This document shows, piece after piece, positions 19,356 to 35,987 of a stretch of 64,000 nt of DNA. The notes under the pieces were generated by a model that did not search any database, was not told the DNA's origin, and saw nothing but the letters and a program-made list of their open reading frames with translations. This stretch comes from Rhodococcus sp. NBC_00297 (GTDB lineage: Bacteria; Actinomycetota; Actinomycetes; Mycobacteriales; Mycobacteriaceae), in assembly GCF_036173065.1 (NCBI RefSeq), contig NZ_CP108041.1:3537001-3601000 (forward strand), read 5' to 3'. The first letter of the stretch is position 1; the number at the start of each line of letters is the position of its first letter. The position numbers and the translations under genes are program-made.

Positions 19356-19919
19356 ATGTCGACATTCGCAGTCCTCGCAGCAGCGGAGGGGGAAGAGGAC
19401 ATCAATCCTCTCCTCCCCGCGACCTACGACATCGTCTGGTCTGCGGTCTGCATCGCCGTCATCGGGTTCTTCTTCTGGAAGTTCGTGCTCCCGCGATTCC
19501 AGACGGTGCTCTCCGAGCGGTCCGAGAAGATCGAAGGCGGGATCAAGCGCGCCGAAGAGGCACAGGCCGAAGCCAAGGAGGCGCTCGAGCAGTACCGCGC
19601 CCAGTTGGCCGACGCACGCCAGGAAGCCGCCAAGATCCGTGAAGACGCACGCACCCAGGGTCAGCAGATCCTCGCGGAGATGAAGACCAGTGCACAGGCG
19701 GAGAGCGACCGCATCGTGGCCTCCGGTCACCAGCAGCTCGCGGCTCAGCGTCAGCAGATCGTCACCGAACTGCGTGCCGATCTGGGCCGTACGGCTGTCG
19801 AGCTGGCCGAGAAGGTCATCGGCGAGCAGCTGTCCGACGACGTCAAGCGTGCCGGCACGATCGATCGTTTCCTCGACGAACTCGATTCTGTCGGCGCAGA
19901 TTCCGCTAGCGGGAAGTGA
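19356..19919 (+). CDS. atpF: ATP synthase Fo subunit b
   Basis: 187 residues. One N-terminal membrane helix (about 27-45, [19 protein letters not shown]) is followed by a long charged helix with heptad Ala/Glu/Lys/Gln pattern that forms the peripheral stalk. The start lies 5 bases after the atpE stop. The stop overlaps a GTG of the next gene (GTGA, 19916-19919). Confidence 0.97.
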   Translation: MSTFAVLAAAEGEEDINPLLPATYDIVWSAVCIAVIGFFFWKFVLPRFQTVLSERSEKIEGGIKRAEEAQAEAKEALEQYRAQLADARQEAAKIREDARTQGQQILAEMKTSAQAESDRIVASGHQQLAAQRQQIVTELRADLGRTAVELAEKVIGEQLSDDVKRAGTIDRFLDELDSVGADSASGK

Positions 19920-19924
19920 GCACC

Positions 19925-20746
19925 ATGTACGCAGCGAGTCGTGAAGCCCTCGCCGAGGCCCGCACCGTCCTGACGGCCGAGCTCGATGCGGCGTCGGATG
20001 CGACGTCGGCTGCCGCCGGCGCCGGATCCGACCTCTTCGGGGTCGTGTCGGTGCTCGACGGACAGCGTCCACTGCGCGCCGCACTCGCGGACGCGTCGGC
20101 TGCTCCGGACGCGCGACGCGCGCTCGCGGGCCGCCTGTTCGACGGCAAGATCGGTGCAGCGGCCACCGCCGCACTGCAGGCCGCCGTCGCACAGAACTGG
20201 TCGTCGGCCCGTGACCTCACCGACTCGCTCGTACTCCTGGGCCGTGAGGCACTTCTGCGCGCGGCGCAGGACCAGGATCAGTTGGGCACCGTGGAGGACG
20301 AGCTGTTCCGTCTCGGCCGCATCATCGCCGGCGATCCTGCCCTGGAGCAGGCGCTGTCCGATCGAAGCAAGCCCGCCGAGGCGTCGGGATCGCTCCTGTC
20401 GACGTTGCTCTACGGCAAGGTCACCGCGATCACCGAGGCCCTGGCGATCCAGGCCGTCGGCCGACTGAAGGGTGCTGCACCGGCATCCGTGTTCGGCGAA
20501 CTGTCCGCACTCGCGGCCACTCGTCGTGACAAGGAGGTCGCTCACGTCCGCAGCAGCACCGAGCTGAGCGACGATCAGATCTCTCGGCTCACGTCCAGGC
20601 TGGAAGGTATCTACGGCAAGTCCGTGACCGTCCACGTGGAGGTGGACCGGGAACTGCTGAGCGGACTGGTCGTCCGTGTCGGCGACGAGGTCATCGACGG
20701 CAGTGGTGCGGGTCGTCTCGCCTCCCTGAGGAAGTCGCTCCGGTGA
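19925..20746 (+). CDS. atpH: ATP synthase F1 subunit delta
   Basis: 273 residues, the single-domain-delta length seen in Rhodococcus rather than the b-delta fusion of mycobacteria. It caps the F1 head and joins it to the b stalk. The C-terminal part carries [20 protein letters not shown] and [14 protein letters not shown], the family hallmark. ATG 19925 (MYAASREAL) matches family N-termini. An in-frame GTG at 19916 overlaps the atpF stop and could also serve. Confidence 0.95.
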   Translation: MYAASREALAEARTVLTAELDAASDATSAAAGAGSDLFGVVSVLDGQRPLRAALADASAAPDARRALAGRLFDGKIGAAATAALQAAVAQNWSSARDLTDSLVLLGREALLRAAQDQDQLGTVEDELFRLGRIIAGDPALEQALSDRSKPAEASGSLLSTLLYGKVTAITEALAIQAVGRLKGAAPASVFGELSALAATRRDKEVAHVRSSTELSDDQISRLTSRLEGIYGKSVTVHVEVDRELLSGLVVRVGDEVIDGSGAGRLASLRKSLR

Positions 20747-20874
20747 GCGGTACGCATCGCAGCACCCGAGTTCTGTAGCAAGCCCAGTTCGGTAACAAGC
20801 CCCACCCCGCGTTTCGGACGTCGACCGCACAGCCGGTCCGGCCACGAAACACCAGACAGTGAGAGCAGGAAAAC

Positions 20875-22518
20875 ATGGCGGAGTTGACGATCTCCTCCGA
20901 CGAGATCCGTAGCGCGATCGAGAGCTACACAGCGAACTACGCACCGGAGTCCTCTCGTGAAGAGGTCGGTCTGGTGTCCGACACGAGCGATGGAATCGCT
21001 CACGTGACGGGCCTCCCGTCCGCGATGTCGAACGAGCTGCTGGAGTTCCCCGGCGGCATCCTCGGCGTGGCACTGAACCTCGACGACCGTGAGATCGGTG
21101 CCGTCATCCTCGGTGACTACGAGCACATCGAGGAAGGCCAGGAAGTCAAGCGCACCGGCGAGGTCCTCTCGGTCCCCGTCGGCGACAACTTCCTCGGACG
21201 CGTCATCGACCCGCTGGGCAAGCCCATCGACGGTCTCGGTGACATCGAGTCGAACGAACAGCGTGTCCTGGAGCTCCAGGCGGCATCGGTGCTCGAGCGC
21301 CAGCCCGTCGAGGAGCCCCTCGCGACCGGCATCACCGCCATCGACGCCCTGACGGCCATCGGCCGCGGCCAGCGTCAGCTGATCATCGGCGACCGCAAGA
21401 CAGGCAAGACCGCCGTCTGCGTCGACGCCATCATCAACCAGAAGGCGAACTGGGAGACCGGCGACGCCGACAAGCAGGTGCGCTGCATCTACGTCGCCAT
21501 CGGCCAGAAGGGTTCGACCATCGCGGGCGTCAAGTCCGCTCTGGACGAGCACGGCGCCATGGAGTACACGACCATCGTCGCCGCTCCCGCGTCCGACTCG
21601 GCCGGCTTCAAGTGGCTCGCCCCGTACACCGGTTCGGCCCTCGGCCAGCACTGGATGTACCAGGGCAAGCACGTCCTCATCGTGTTCGACGACCTGACCA
21701 AGCAGGCCGAGGCGTATCGCACCATCTCGCTGCTGCTGCGTCGCCCGCCGGGCCGCGAGGCGTACCCCGGTGACGTCTTCTACCTGCACTCCCGTCTGCT
21801 CGAGCGGTGCGCGAAGCTGTCCGACGAGCTCGGTGGCGGTTCGATGACGGGTCTGCCGCTGATCGAGACCAAGGCCAACGACATCTCGGCCTTCATCCCG
21901 ACAAACGTCATCTCCATCACCGACGGCCAGGTCTTCCTCGAGTCGGACCTCTTCAACAAGGGTGTCCGTCCCGCTATCAACGTCGGTACCTCGGTGTCCC
22001 GAGTCGGTGGCGCGGCGCAGACCAAGGGTCTGAAGAAGGTTGCCGGTTCGCTCCGTCTGGAGATGGCTCAGTTCCGCGAGCTGGAGGCGTTCTCCGCCTT
22101 CGCGTCCGACCTCGACGCCGCGTCCAAGGCGCAGCTCGAGCGCGGTGCCCGCTGGGTCGAGCTGCTCAAGCAGGACCAGTACACCCCGGTGTCCGTCGAG
22201 GACCAGATCGTCTCGATCTACCTCGTCGACGCCGGCTACTACGACACGGTCCCGGTCGAGGACGTTCGTCGCTTCAACCGCGAGCTCCTCGAGGATCTGC
22301 ACCGCAACGCGTCGAGCGCCTACGAGGCGATCGCCGGCGGCAAGGTTCTCAAGGACGAGGCCGCCGACGCGATCACGAAGGCGACCGACGAGTTCAAGCA
22401 GGGCTTCCTGACGTCCTCGGGCGAGCGGATCGTCAACGAGGCAGAGGCCGACGCGCTCGACAAGGGCGACGTCGACCAGGAGAAGGTCACCGTCACTCGC
22501 AAGACTGTCAGCAAGTGA
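20875..22518 (+). CDS. atpA: ATP synthase F1 subunit alpha
   Basis: 547 residues. It forms the non-catalytic nucleotide sites of the alpha3beta3 head and supplies the arginine finger. The N-terminal beta barrel (about 25-95) is followed by the P-loop [11 protein letters not shown] (about 170-180), and the signature [17 protein letters not shown] lies near 365. The 128 bases between atpH and atpA hold no gene. GAGAGCAGGAAAAC precedes the ATG. Confidence 0.99.
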   Translation: MAELTISSDEIRSAIESYTANYAPESSREEVGLVSDTSDGIAHVTGLPSAMSNELLEFPGGILGVALNLDDREIGAVILGDYEHIEEGQEVKRTGEVLSVPVGDNFLGRVIDPLGKPIDGLGDIESNEQRVLELQAASVLERQPVEEPLATGITAIDALTAIGRGQRQLIIGDRKTGKTAVCVDAIINQKANWETGDADKQVRCIYVAIGQKGSTIAGVKSALDEHGAMEYTTIVAAPASDSAGFKWLAPYTGSALGQHWMYQGKHVLIVFDDLTKQAEAYRTISLLLRRPPGREAYPGDVFYLHSRLLERCAKLSDELGGGSMTGLPLIETKANDISAFIPTNVISITDGQVFLESDLFNKGVRPAINVGTSVSRVGGAAQTKGLKKVAGSLRLEMAQFRELEAFSAFASDLDAASKAQLERGARWVELLKQDQYTPVSVEDQIVSIYLVDAGYYDTVPVEDVRRFNRELLEDLHRNASSAYEAIAGGKVLKDEAADAITKATDEFKQGFLTSSGERIVNEAEADALDKGDVDQEKVTVTRKTVSK

Positions 22519-22560
22519 TGAGCGGACCCGTGGCACGTCGAACAGGGAGTGAGGTGACAG

Positions 22561-24989
<2,429 letters not shown>

Positions 24990-24995
24990 TCCGAG

Positions 24996-25364
24996 ATGGC
25001 TGAGATGGACGTCGAACTGGTCGCAGTCGAGGAACGCCTGTGGTCGGGAACGGCCACGCTGGTCAGCGCTCAGACCACCGAGGGCGAGATCGGCATCATG
25101 GCCGGACACGAGCCGGTTCTCGGTCAGTTGATCGAGGGCGGCACCGTGGCCATCACGACGGGCGACGGTGAACGGCGCGTCGCCGCCGTGCACGGTGGTT
25201 TCCTGTCGGTCACCGGCCGGACCGTCACCATCCTCGCCGAGTCCGCCGAGTTCGCGGAGGACATCGACGTCGAGGCTGCGCGGTCCGTTCTGTCCGAGGG
25301 CTCCGACGACGAGGAGGCGCTCGCGATCGCACGCGGGCGTGTCCGCGCGGTCGAGCGGGCCTAG
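24996..25364 (+). CDS. atpC: ATP synthase F1 subunit epsilon
   Basis: 122 residues. An N-terminal beta sandwich (about 1-85, [16 protein letters not shown] and HGGFLSVTG) is followed by a short helical C-terminus ([17 protein letters not shown]). It couples gamma to the c ring and inhibits ATP hydrolysis. Last gene of the atp operon, 6 bases after atpD. Confidence 0.97.
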   Translation: MAEMDVELVAVEERLWSGTATLVSAQTTEGEIGIMAGHEPVLGQLIEGGTVAITTGDGERRVAAVHGGFLSVTGRTVTILAESAEFAEDIDVEAARSVLSEGSDDEEALAIARGRVRAVERA

Positions 25365-25399
25365 GTACACGAGAAGAAGCCGCGGCGGGTTCCGAAGAG

Positions 25400-25846
25400 A
25401 TGACGTCCTGGATGACAGTGCTTGTCGTTCTGGTCGTGCTGCTCGGAGGGCTCGCCGCGGCTTTTCTGTATCGGTTGGTGCTTCTCCGCCGCGGGGGCAC
25501 TGCCGTGATCCTGCGCAGTCTTCCCGCCGCAGCGGGAAGTGGGTGGCGTCACGGCATCGTCCGTTACGGCGAGAACGTGCTCGTGTTCTACAAGCTGTCG
25601 AGTCTGCGTCCGGGTCCGGACCGCCGCATGATCCGCCAGACTCTGATCCAGGGCGAGCGGCGCAGTCCGCAGAGCTCCGAGTTCGACATCATGAGTGACG
25701 AGACCGCGATCGTCGAACTCGACGCGGGGGACCGCCGCTACGAGATCGCCATGGAGCGTGGCCCGTTCACTGCATTCACATCGTGGCTCGAGTCGAGGCC
25801 GTCCGACCGGTCGCAGCGCAACATGCCGGGCAGCGGACCGGCCTGA
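25400..25846 (+). CDS. DUF2550 membrane protein
   Basis: 148 residues with one N-terminal membrane helix (about 5-25) and a cytosolic domain holding WRHGIVRYGENVLVFYKLSSL and ETAIVELDAG. This matches the DUF2550 family that follows atpC in many actinobacteria (Rv1312 position). The function is not known. It may ride on the atp transcript, since only 35 bases separate it from atpC. It converges on the adenosyltransferase gene. Confidence 0.88.
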   Translation: MTSWMTVLVVLVVLLGGLAAAFLYRLVLLRRGGTAVILRSLPAAAGSGWRHGIVRYGENVLVFYKLSSLRPGPDRRMIRQTLIQGERRSPQSSEFDIMSDETAIVELDAGDRRYEIAMERGPFTAFTSWLESRPSDRSQRNMPGSGPA

Positions 25847-25870
25847 CACGTCGCTCGCTCGGGCCCGTGG

Positions 25871-26452
25871 TCAGTCGCGCGAACGCTCGCCGCCCGGCTT
25901 CCACAGGATGTCGCCGTCCGGGTTGGTGACCCGCCCGAGAATGAACAGCAGATCCGACAGTCGGTTGAGATAGGTCGCCGGCAGCGGCCCCGTCGTCTCG
26001 GGATGTGCCTCGACAGCGGCCCACGCTGCCCGCTCCGCCCGTCGCGCGACGGTGCGCGCCTGGTGCAGAAACGCGGAAGCAGCCGTCCCGCCCGGAAGGA
26101 CGAAGGAGGTCAGCGGCGCGAGAGTGTCGTTGAACTCGTCGCACCACGTCTCGAGCCGCGTGACGTACTCCGGCGTGACGCGCAGCGGTGGGTACTTCGG
26201 GTTCTCCTGGATCGGAGTCGACAGGTCGGCTCCGGCATCGAACAGATCGTTCTGGATCCGGCGCAACACCGTCGCCACGCCCTCGGGCGGTGATCCGACC
26301 GCCAACACCAGTCCGAGAGCAGCGTTCAGTTCGTCGCACTCCGCGTAGGCCACGACCCTCGGGTCGTTCTTCGAGACGCGGGAGAAGTCGCTGAGACCCG
26401 TCGTCCCGTCGTCGCCGGTACGGGTGTAGATCGAGGTCAGGTGAACCGCCAT
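25871..26452 (-). CDS. Cob(I)alamin adenosyltransferase, PduO type
   Basis: 193 residues. It transfers the adenosyl group of ATP to cob(I)alamin, making the cofactor for methylmalonyl-CoA mutase. TGDDGTTGLSDFSRVSKND is the N-terminal ATP-binding motif, ECDELNAALGLV and ARTVARRAERA are conserved helices, and LNRLSDLLFILGR is the C-terminal signature. It fits functionally with the methylmalonyl-CoA epimerase at 39661. The 5' end is divergent from murA across 65 bases. Confidence 0.95.
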   Translation of the reverse strand: MAVHLTSIYTRTGDDGTTGLSDFSRVSKNDPRVVAYAECDELNAALGLVLAVGSPPEGVATVLRRIQNDLFDAGADLSTPIQENPKYPPLRVTPEYVTRLETWCDEFNDTLAPLTSFVLPGGTAASAFLHQARTVARRAERAAWAAVEAHPETTGPLPATYLNRLSDLLFILGRVTNPDGDILWKPGGERSRD

Positions 26453-26504
26453 GGATCAACCCTACTGGCAGTCGGCCGATGCTCTGATCGACGACCGATG
26501 CCTC

Positions 26505-26510
26505 TACTGT
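26505..26510 (+). promoter_or_regulatory. -10 element of murA, probably leaderless
   Basis: TACTGT lies 7 bases before the murA GTG at 26518, and no Shine-Dalgarno sequence is present. This fits transcription starting at the start codon. Confidence 0.5.
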
Positions 26511-26517
26511 TGACGTC

Positions 26518-27771
26518 GTGAGTGAACGTTTCCTGGTCACCGGCGGTAGTCGTCTCTCCGGCGACGTGTCGGTCGGTGGGGCGAAGAACAGCGTGCTGAA
26601 GTTGATGGCCGCGGCGCTGCTCGCCGAGGGCACGACCACCCTCACCAACTGCCCCGACATTCTCGATGTCCCCCTCATGGCCGACGTTCTCCGTGGGCTG
26701 GGGTGCGACGTCGAACTCGAGGGGGATGCCGTGCGCATCACCACCCCCGCAGAGCCGAAGTATCACGCCGACTTCGCGGCGGTACGCCAGTTCCGTGCGT
26801 CGGTGTGCGTCCTGGGACCGCTGGTCGCGCGGTGTCGCAAGGCCGTGGTGGCACTGCCCGGCGGCGACGCCATCGGCTCGCGTCCGCTCGACATGCACCA
26901 GTCGGGTCTCCGCCTGCTCGGCGCGCACAGCGAGATCGAGCACGGGTGTGTGGTCGCGACAGCGGAGAAGCTGCACGGCGCGACGATCCGGCTGGCCTTC
27001 CCGTCCGTGGGCGCGACCGAGAACATCCTGATGGCGGCGGTGCTGGCCGACGGCGAGACCGTGATCGACAACGCTGCCCGCGAGCCGGACATCGCCGATC
27101 TGTGCGCGATGCTGAACAAGATGGGTGCTCGCGTCGAGGGTGCCGGAACTCCGACGCTGACCATCATCGGTGTCCCCAGCCTGAAGCCCACCGAACACCG
27201 CGTCATCGGTGATCGCATCGTGGCCGCGACGTGGGGCATCGCCGCGGCGATGACCTGTGGCGATGTCACGGTGTCGGGGGTCAATCCCAAGCACCTCACC
27301 CTCGTGCTCAACAAGCTGAAGGCGGCCGGCAGCACCGTCACCCTGCGCCCGGACGGATTCCGCGTCGTGCAGGAGGAACGACCGGTGGCCGTCAACTTCG
27401 CCACGCTCCCGTTCCCCGGGTTCCCGACAGACCTGCAGCCCATGGCGATCGGCCTCGCCTCGGTGGCCAACGGCACGTCGATGATCACCGAGAACGTCTT
27501 CGAGGCCCGGTTCCGCTTCGTCGAGGAGATGATCCGGCTCGGTGCCGACGCGCGAACGGACGGCCACCACGCGGTGGTCCGCGGAGTGTCGCGGCTGTCG
27601 AGTGCACCGGTCTGGTCCTCGGACATCCGCGCGGGCGCCGGTCTCGTGCTCGCCGGCCTCGTGGCCGACGGCACCACCGAGGTGCACGACGTTTATCACA
27701 TCGACCGCGGTTACCCGCGGTTCGTCGAGCAGTTGCAGGATCTCGGCGGAGACATCGAACGCGTGCAGTGA
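26518..27771 (+). CDS. murA: UDP-GlcNAc enolpyruvyl transferase, Asp117 form
   Basis: 417 residues. It joins phosphoenolpyruvate to UDP-GlcNAc, the first committed step of peptidoglycan synthesis. [10 protein letters not shown] carries K23-N24. The active-site loop reads [15 protein letters not shown] with Asp at 117 in place of the usual Cys, the natural substitution also found in M. tuberculosis that makes the enzyme insensitive to fosfomycin. Cytosolic. In mycobacteria murA directly precedes the rrn operon; here a regulator pair intervenes. Confidence 0.98.
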   Translation: MSERFLVTGGSRLSGDVSVGGAKNSVLKLMAAALLAEGTTTLTNCPDILDVPLMADVLRGLGCDVELEGDAVRITTPAEPKYHADFAAVRQFRASVCVLGPLVARCRKAVVALPGGDAIGSRPLDMHQSGLRLLGAHSEIEHGCVVATAEKLHGATIRLAFPSVGATENILMAAVLADGETVIDNAAREPDIADLCAMLNKMGARVEGAGTPTLTIIGVPSLKPTEHRVIGDRIVAATWGIAAAMTCGDVTVSGVNPKHLTLVLNKLKAAGSTVTLRPDGFRVVQEERPVAVNFATLPFPGFPTDLQPMAIGLASVANGTSMITENVFEARFRFVEEMIRLGADARTDGHHAVVRGVSRLSSAPVWSSDIRAGAGLVLAGLVADGTTEVHDVYHIDRGYPRFVEQLQDLGGDIERVQ

Positions 27772-27789
27772 CGCTCGCGCCGCTGCACG

Positions 27790-29199
27790 TCAGTCGCCGT
27801 GGCGTCGGAGTTCGTCGACCAGAACGGTGAGTGCCGTTCGGAGCTCCGTGTCGGTCAGTCGGCCGTAGCCGATCACCAACCCGCCCACGTCGGTGTGCGA
27901 TCGAGTGGACAGCGCGACGGTCGGTACTTCGATTCCGCGGTGTGCTGCGCCGCGGGCGACCGCCTCCGCTCGTCTCGGCGACAGGACGAGTGTCGTGTGC
28001 ATACCCGCGCCCAGGCCACGGAGTTCACCGAACGGCGACAGCGAATCCCGTACTGCCGCATCGCGATCGCGGTAGCGCCGACGCGCCGCTCGGACCGTGC
28101 GATCCCACTCGCCGTCGTCGAGCAGTGACGTCATCGCCGAGCACAGGGGTGTCGACGGGAAGTCGCCCGTGGCCAGGCGGTGGTCGAGTACCGGCCGGAC
28201 GAGGTACGACGGCAGCACCATCCACCCGAGTCGCACGCCTGCGCCCAGGGTCTTGGCGATGGTGCCGAGGTAGACGACGCGATCCGGATCAAGGTGCGCC
28301 AAGGCGGGGAGCGGCGCGACGTCGTAGCGGTACTCGGAGTCGTAGTCGTCCTCGACGACGACGGTGTCGGTGCTCTGAGCATGGGCGATGAGAGCGGCAC
28401 GACGTCCCACGTCGAGGGTTCCGCCGGTGGGGTACTGGTGAGACGGTGTCACGTACACGGCGCGTGTGGTCTCGGGCGTGGACGCGAGCGTGTCGACCCT
28501 CATGCCGCCGGCGTCCACGGGGACGTCGTACAGGTCCCAGCCCATCGCCATCGCCGCCGACGCCGCAGTCCGATATCCCGGATCCTCCATCGCCAGAACA
28601 GGTCTCGGTTCCGGACGGTCCGCGCGCATCGCCGCGAGTGCCAGAGTCAGCCCATGGGTGGCACCCGTCGTCACGACCACGCGATCGGGATCGACGCTCA
28701 TTCCGCGCGCGCGGCCGAGCAGCGAACACACGCTGCGGCGAAGATGGACGGGCCCCGCCGGATCGGGGTAACCGGGGGGAGCGGGCTCCGTGCCGGCGAT
28801 GCGCCACGCCCGCCGCCATGCCGCGGTCGCCGAGGGCGGTGTCCAGGGGATGCCCGGTCGAAGCGCGAGCGTGGGGGGAGCGCTGTCCGCCTCTGCGCGT
28901 GGACGCGCGTCGGACACGGCGGCGGTGGTCGGTGTGACGGACCGCAGGTCGGGGGAGACGAACGTGCCGGATCCGGCGCGGCCCTCGATCCATCCCTCTG
29001 CGGCGAGCTGGTCGAAGGCCTGATCGGCGACGCCACGGGAGACCGACAGCTCTGCGGCCAGCGATCGGGTCGACGGGAGACGATCGCCGGCGACCAGAAG
29101 TCCGTCGACGATGGCGGTGCGTAGTGCGTCGGCGATCTGCAACGGGAGTGGACGCGTCGAGGATCGGTCCACGGAGAGTGGTAACGCGTGTGAGGCCAT
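27790..29199 (-). CDS. MocR-family regulator (GntR HTH fused to aminotransferase fold)
   Basis: 469 residues. An N-terminal GntR winged helix (about 10-80, PLPLQIADALRTAIVDGLLV and LPSTRSLAAELSVSRGV) is joined to a fold-type I aminotransferase domain. PLP-site segments are ATHGLTLALAAM, PSHQYPTGGTL, VVEDDYDSEYRY and GTIAKTLGAGVRLGW with the PLP Lys. Such PdxR/GabR-like proteins sense PLP or an aldimine. ATG 29199 is chosen because upstream in-frame codons run through the operator. It is divergent from a PPOX-fold gene, its likely target. Confidence 0.92.
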   Translation of the reverse strand: MASHALPLSVDRSSTRPLPLQIADALRTAIVDGLLVAGDRLPSTRSLAAELSVSRGVADQAFDQLAAEGWIEGRAGSGTFVSPDLRSVTPTTAAVSDARPRAEADSAPPTLALRPGIPWTPPSATAAWRRAWRIAGTEPAPPGYPDPAGPVHLRRSVCSLLGRARGMSVDPDRVVVTTGATHGLTLALAAMRADRPEPRPVLAMEDPGYRTAASAAMAMGWDLYDVPVDAGGMRVDTLASTPETTRAVYVTPSHQYPTGGTLDVGRRAALIAHAQSTDTVVVEDDYDSEYRYDVAPLPALAHLDPDRVVYLGTIAKTLGAGVRLGWMVLPSYLVRPVLDHRLATGDFPSTPLCSAMTSLLDDGEWDRTVRAARRRYRDRDAAVRDSLSPFGELRGLGAGMHTTLVLSPRRAEAVARGAAHRGIEVPTVALSTRSHTDVGGLVIGYGRLTDTELRTALTVLVDELRRHGD

Positions 29200-29222
29200 G
29201 ACGTCGATGCCTTCCCGCTGGT

Positions 29223-29276
29223 CGAAGTGGTCCAGCCGAACAGTATCGAAGTGGACCGTGACGGCGGACCACTTCG
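29223..29276. promoter_or_regulatory. Three-box operator between the MocR and PPOX genes
   Basis: CGAAGTGGTCC (29223-29233) and CGAAGTGGACC (29247-29257) are direct repeats 24 bases apart. GGACCACTTCG (29266-29276) is the exact reverse complement of the first. Two direct boxes plus one inverted box are the pattern known for MocR regulators. ACAGTAT (29240-29246) between boxes 1 and 2 could serve as overlapping divergent -10 elements. Confidence 0.75.
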
Positions 29277-29294
29277 TTCCGCACACTGATTCGC

Positions 29295-29990
29295 ATGACG
29301 ATGCACGATGCCCATGGCCGGCGGCCCGACACCTCGTCGACGGCGACAGCTCTCTCCCCGACACTCCGAACGACGTTGCGAAGCAACCGAGCTCGCGCCC
29401 AGGCGGATCGCGCTGCTCTGACGGACGTGCTCGACGCCGCACAGCTCTGTCACCTCGGAGTGGTGGTGCAGGGAAGTCCCCTCGTCGTTCCGACTGCGTT
29501 CGCCTACGACCTGGACGGTCCCGATGCCGAAGGGACGTTGTACCTCCACGGCTCGGTGGCCGCGACGACCCTGGGTGCTCCCGGTGACGTCTGCGTGAGC
29601 ATCACGGTGCTGGACGGGCTGGTGCTGGCGCGCTCCGCGTTCCATCACTCGATGAACTACCGGAGTGCCGTGGTGCGGGGGACACCCCGTGTCGTGGACG
29701 ACGAGGGCGAGCGCGCCGTCGCACTCGATCTCATCGTGAACAAGCTGGTCCCCGGCCGAACCGATGTGGTCAGGGCCAACACTCGTAAGGAGCTGGCCGC
29801 GACTCGCGTGGTGGCACTACCGCTGTACGAGGCGTCGGTGAAGGCACGGTCGGGCGGACCGAACGACGACGAGGGGGACATCGCCGCCGGGGGAGTGTGG
29901 GCCGGCGTCCTCCCGTTGACGACGCAGGTCGGCGAACCTGTCCCGGCGCCCGATCTGGACGAGATCGGCGCGGCATCCCCACCGATGTGA
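29295..29990 (+). CDS. Pyridoxamine 5'-phosphate oxidase-fold flavoprotein
   Basis: 231 residues with the split-barrel flavin-binding fold. AALTDVLDAAQLCHLGVV, PTAFAYDLDG, GTLYLHGSVAATTL and MNYRSAVVRGTPRVV follow the Pyridox_ox_2 type. That group is annotated from the fold, and few members are shown to oxidise pyridoxamine phosphate, so the true substrate is open. Divergence from a PLP-sensing MocR gene supports a link to vitamin B6 or amine metabolism. The ATG at 29301 is an alternative start. Confidence 0.85.
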   Translation: MTMHDAHGRRPDTSSTATALSPTLRTTLRSNRARAQADRAALTDVLDAAQLCHLGVVVQGSPLVVPTAFAYDLDGPDAEGTLYLHGSVAATTLGAPGDVCVSITVLDGLVLARSAFHHSMNYRSAVVRGTPRVVDDEGERAVALDLIVNKLVPGRTDVVRANTRKELAATRVVALPLYEASVKARSGGPNDDEGDIAAGGVWAGVLPLTTQVGEPVPAPDLDEIGAASPPM

Positions 29991-30574
29991 GCGGCGTCAT
30001 AGTCGGACTGTCGCTCCAGGGTGAGCGGGCGCGGGCCCCGACATACGCGTTGACCTGGGCAGACGCCGCGTGGACCGCGGAACACCTGCCGATTTGCATG
30101 GAGCGGTCCGCAGGCGTAGCTTTCTTCGAGTCAGAGCGACACGGACACCGACCGAAGGCCTTCAGGGGCTGGGCGAACGAGGTGGGACGGAGTCGCATGG
30201 CCGATCGGACAGAAAAGGTTCGCCTGCACCTCGTGTAGGCTGAGCGTACAGTCCATCTTCCTGATCTACGTGGTGCCTGGTGTTTGACTGGGGTGTTGCG
30301 GTGTGGTTAGGCTGGAACGGTTGCCCCGGATCCTCCCGCCTTCTGGTGGGTGGTGGTGGTGTGTGCGTGTTCTTTGAGAACTCAACAGTGTGTCGATGAA
30401 TGTCAGTGCCAATATTTTGTTTTGGTTTGCTGGTTCTTCTCCTTCTTCCCGTCGGGGAGGGACCGGTTCTTTTTTGTCAGCAATGGAGTTATTGCTGGCG
30501 TGAGTTTTATGGCTGGATTTGGCTCTCTAGTTTTGATTGACTCTGCCTTTCTAGGGTGGGGTTGATAAGAGTCT
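29991..30574 (+). promoter_or_regulatory. rrn promoter and leader region
   Basis: 584 bases without a credible protein gene. TTGACT (30283-30288) and TAGGCT (30308-30313) form a candidate rrn promoter with a 19-base spacer. A second TAGGCT at 30236-30241 may mark a tandem promoter. The leader contains TCTTTGAGAACTCAACAGTG (about 30370-30390), the element conserved in Rhodococcus and mycobacterial rrn leaders, which doubles as the 5' arm of the 16S processing stem. Confidence 0.6.
30366..30397 (+). other. 5' arm of the 16S precursor processing stem
   Basis: This arm, starting CGTGTTCTTTGAGAACTC, pairs with 32258-32289 in the spacer (containing ACTGTTGGGTCCTGAG), with a few G:U and mismatched positions. 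The two arms flank the 16S gene exactly as an RNase III substrate should. Confidence 0.75.
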
Positions 30575-35598
<5,024 letters not shown>

Positions 35599-35740
35599 AA
35601 GAAGCTACGCGTCCACTGTGCAGTATCTGAGACAACACACGAGTTGGTCAGCAGATAACTGAAACCCGCACCACCGATCCATCACCAGCAGCACCGGTGA
35701 CAGGGAACGTGTGTGCCTCGTGCTCTGTTGTTTCACAGAG

Positions 35741-35858
35741 TTTCGGTGGCCATAGCGGAGGGGAAACGCCCGGACCCATTCCGAACCCGGAAGCTAAGCC
35801 CTCCAGCGCCGATGGTACTGCACCCGACAGGGTGTGGGAGAGTAGGACACCGCCGAAC
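35741..35858 (+). rRNA. rrf: 5S ribosomal RNA
   Basis: About 118 bases. The 5' strand TTTCGGTGG pairs with CCGCCGAA at the 3' end. Internal landmarks are CCCATTCCGAACCCGGAAGCTAAG-type loop B/C sequence and GGGAGAGTAGGACACCGCC. It lies 142 bases after 23S and ends the operon. Confidence 0.96.
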
Positions 35859-35867
35859 AACCCTTCC

Positions 35868-35904
35868 CAGAAAGCCCCCCGACCACCGGTCGGGGGGCTT
35901 TCTG
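35868..35904 (+). terminator. rrn operon terminator
   Basis: CAGAAAGCCCCCCGACC (35868-35884) and GGTCGGGGGGCTTTCTG (35888-35904) form a perfect 17-bp stem with a 3-base loop, starting 10 bases after 5S rRNA. The 3' side contains CTTTCT in the stem itself. Confidence 0.95.
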
Positions 35905-35987
35905 CATTCACCGGGTATCGGTGTCCGGACACAGTCCGATCAAGCAGAGTCCCGTCCTACGCGCGCCGGGATAGTCTCGTATCCACC

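Noticed and set aside
27762-27789. CGTGCAG/CTGCACG hairpin between murA and the MocR gene as a terminator
   Set aside because: The 7-bp stem has a 14-base loop and overlaps the murA stop; it is too weak to call.
29897-30238. A 113-codon plus-strand frame overlapping the PPOX gene end and rrn upstream region
   Set aside because: It begins inside the PPOX gene in another frame, lacks a ribosome site and has no recognisable domain.
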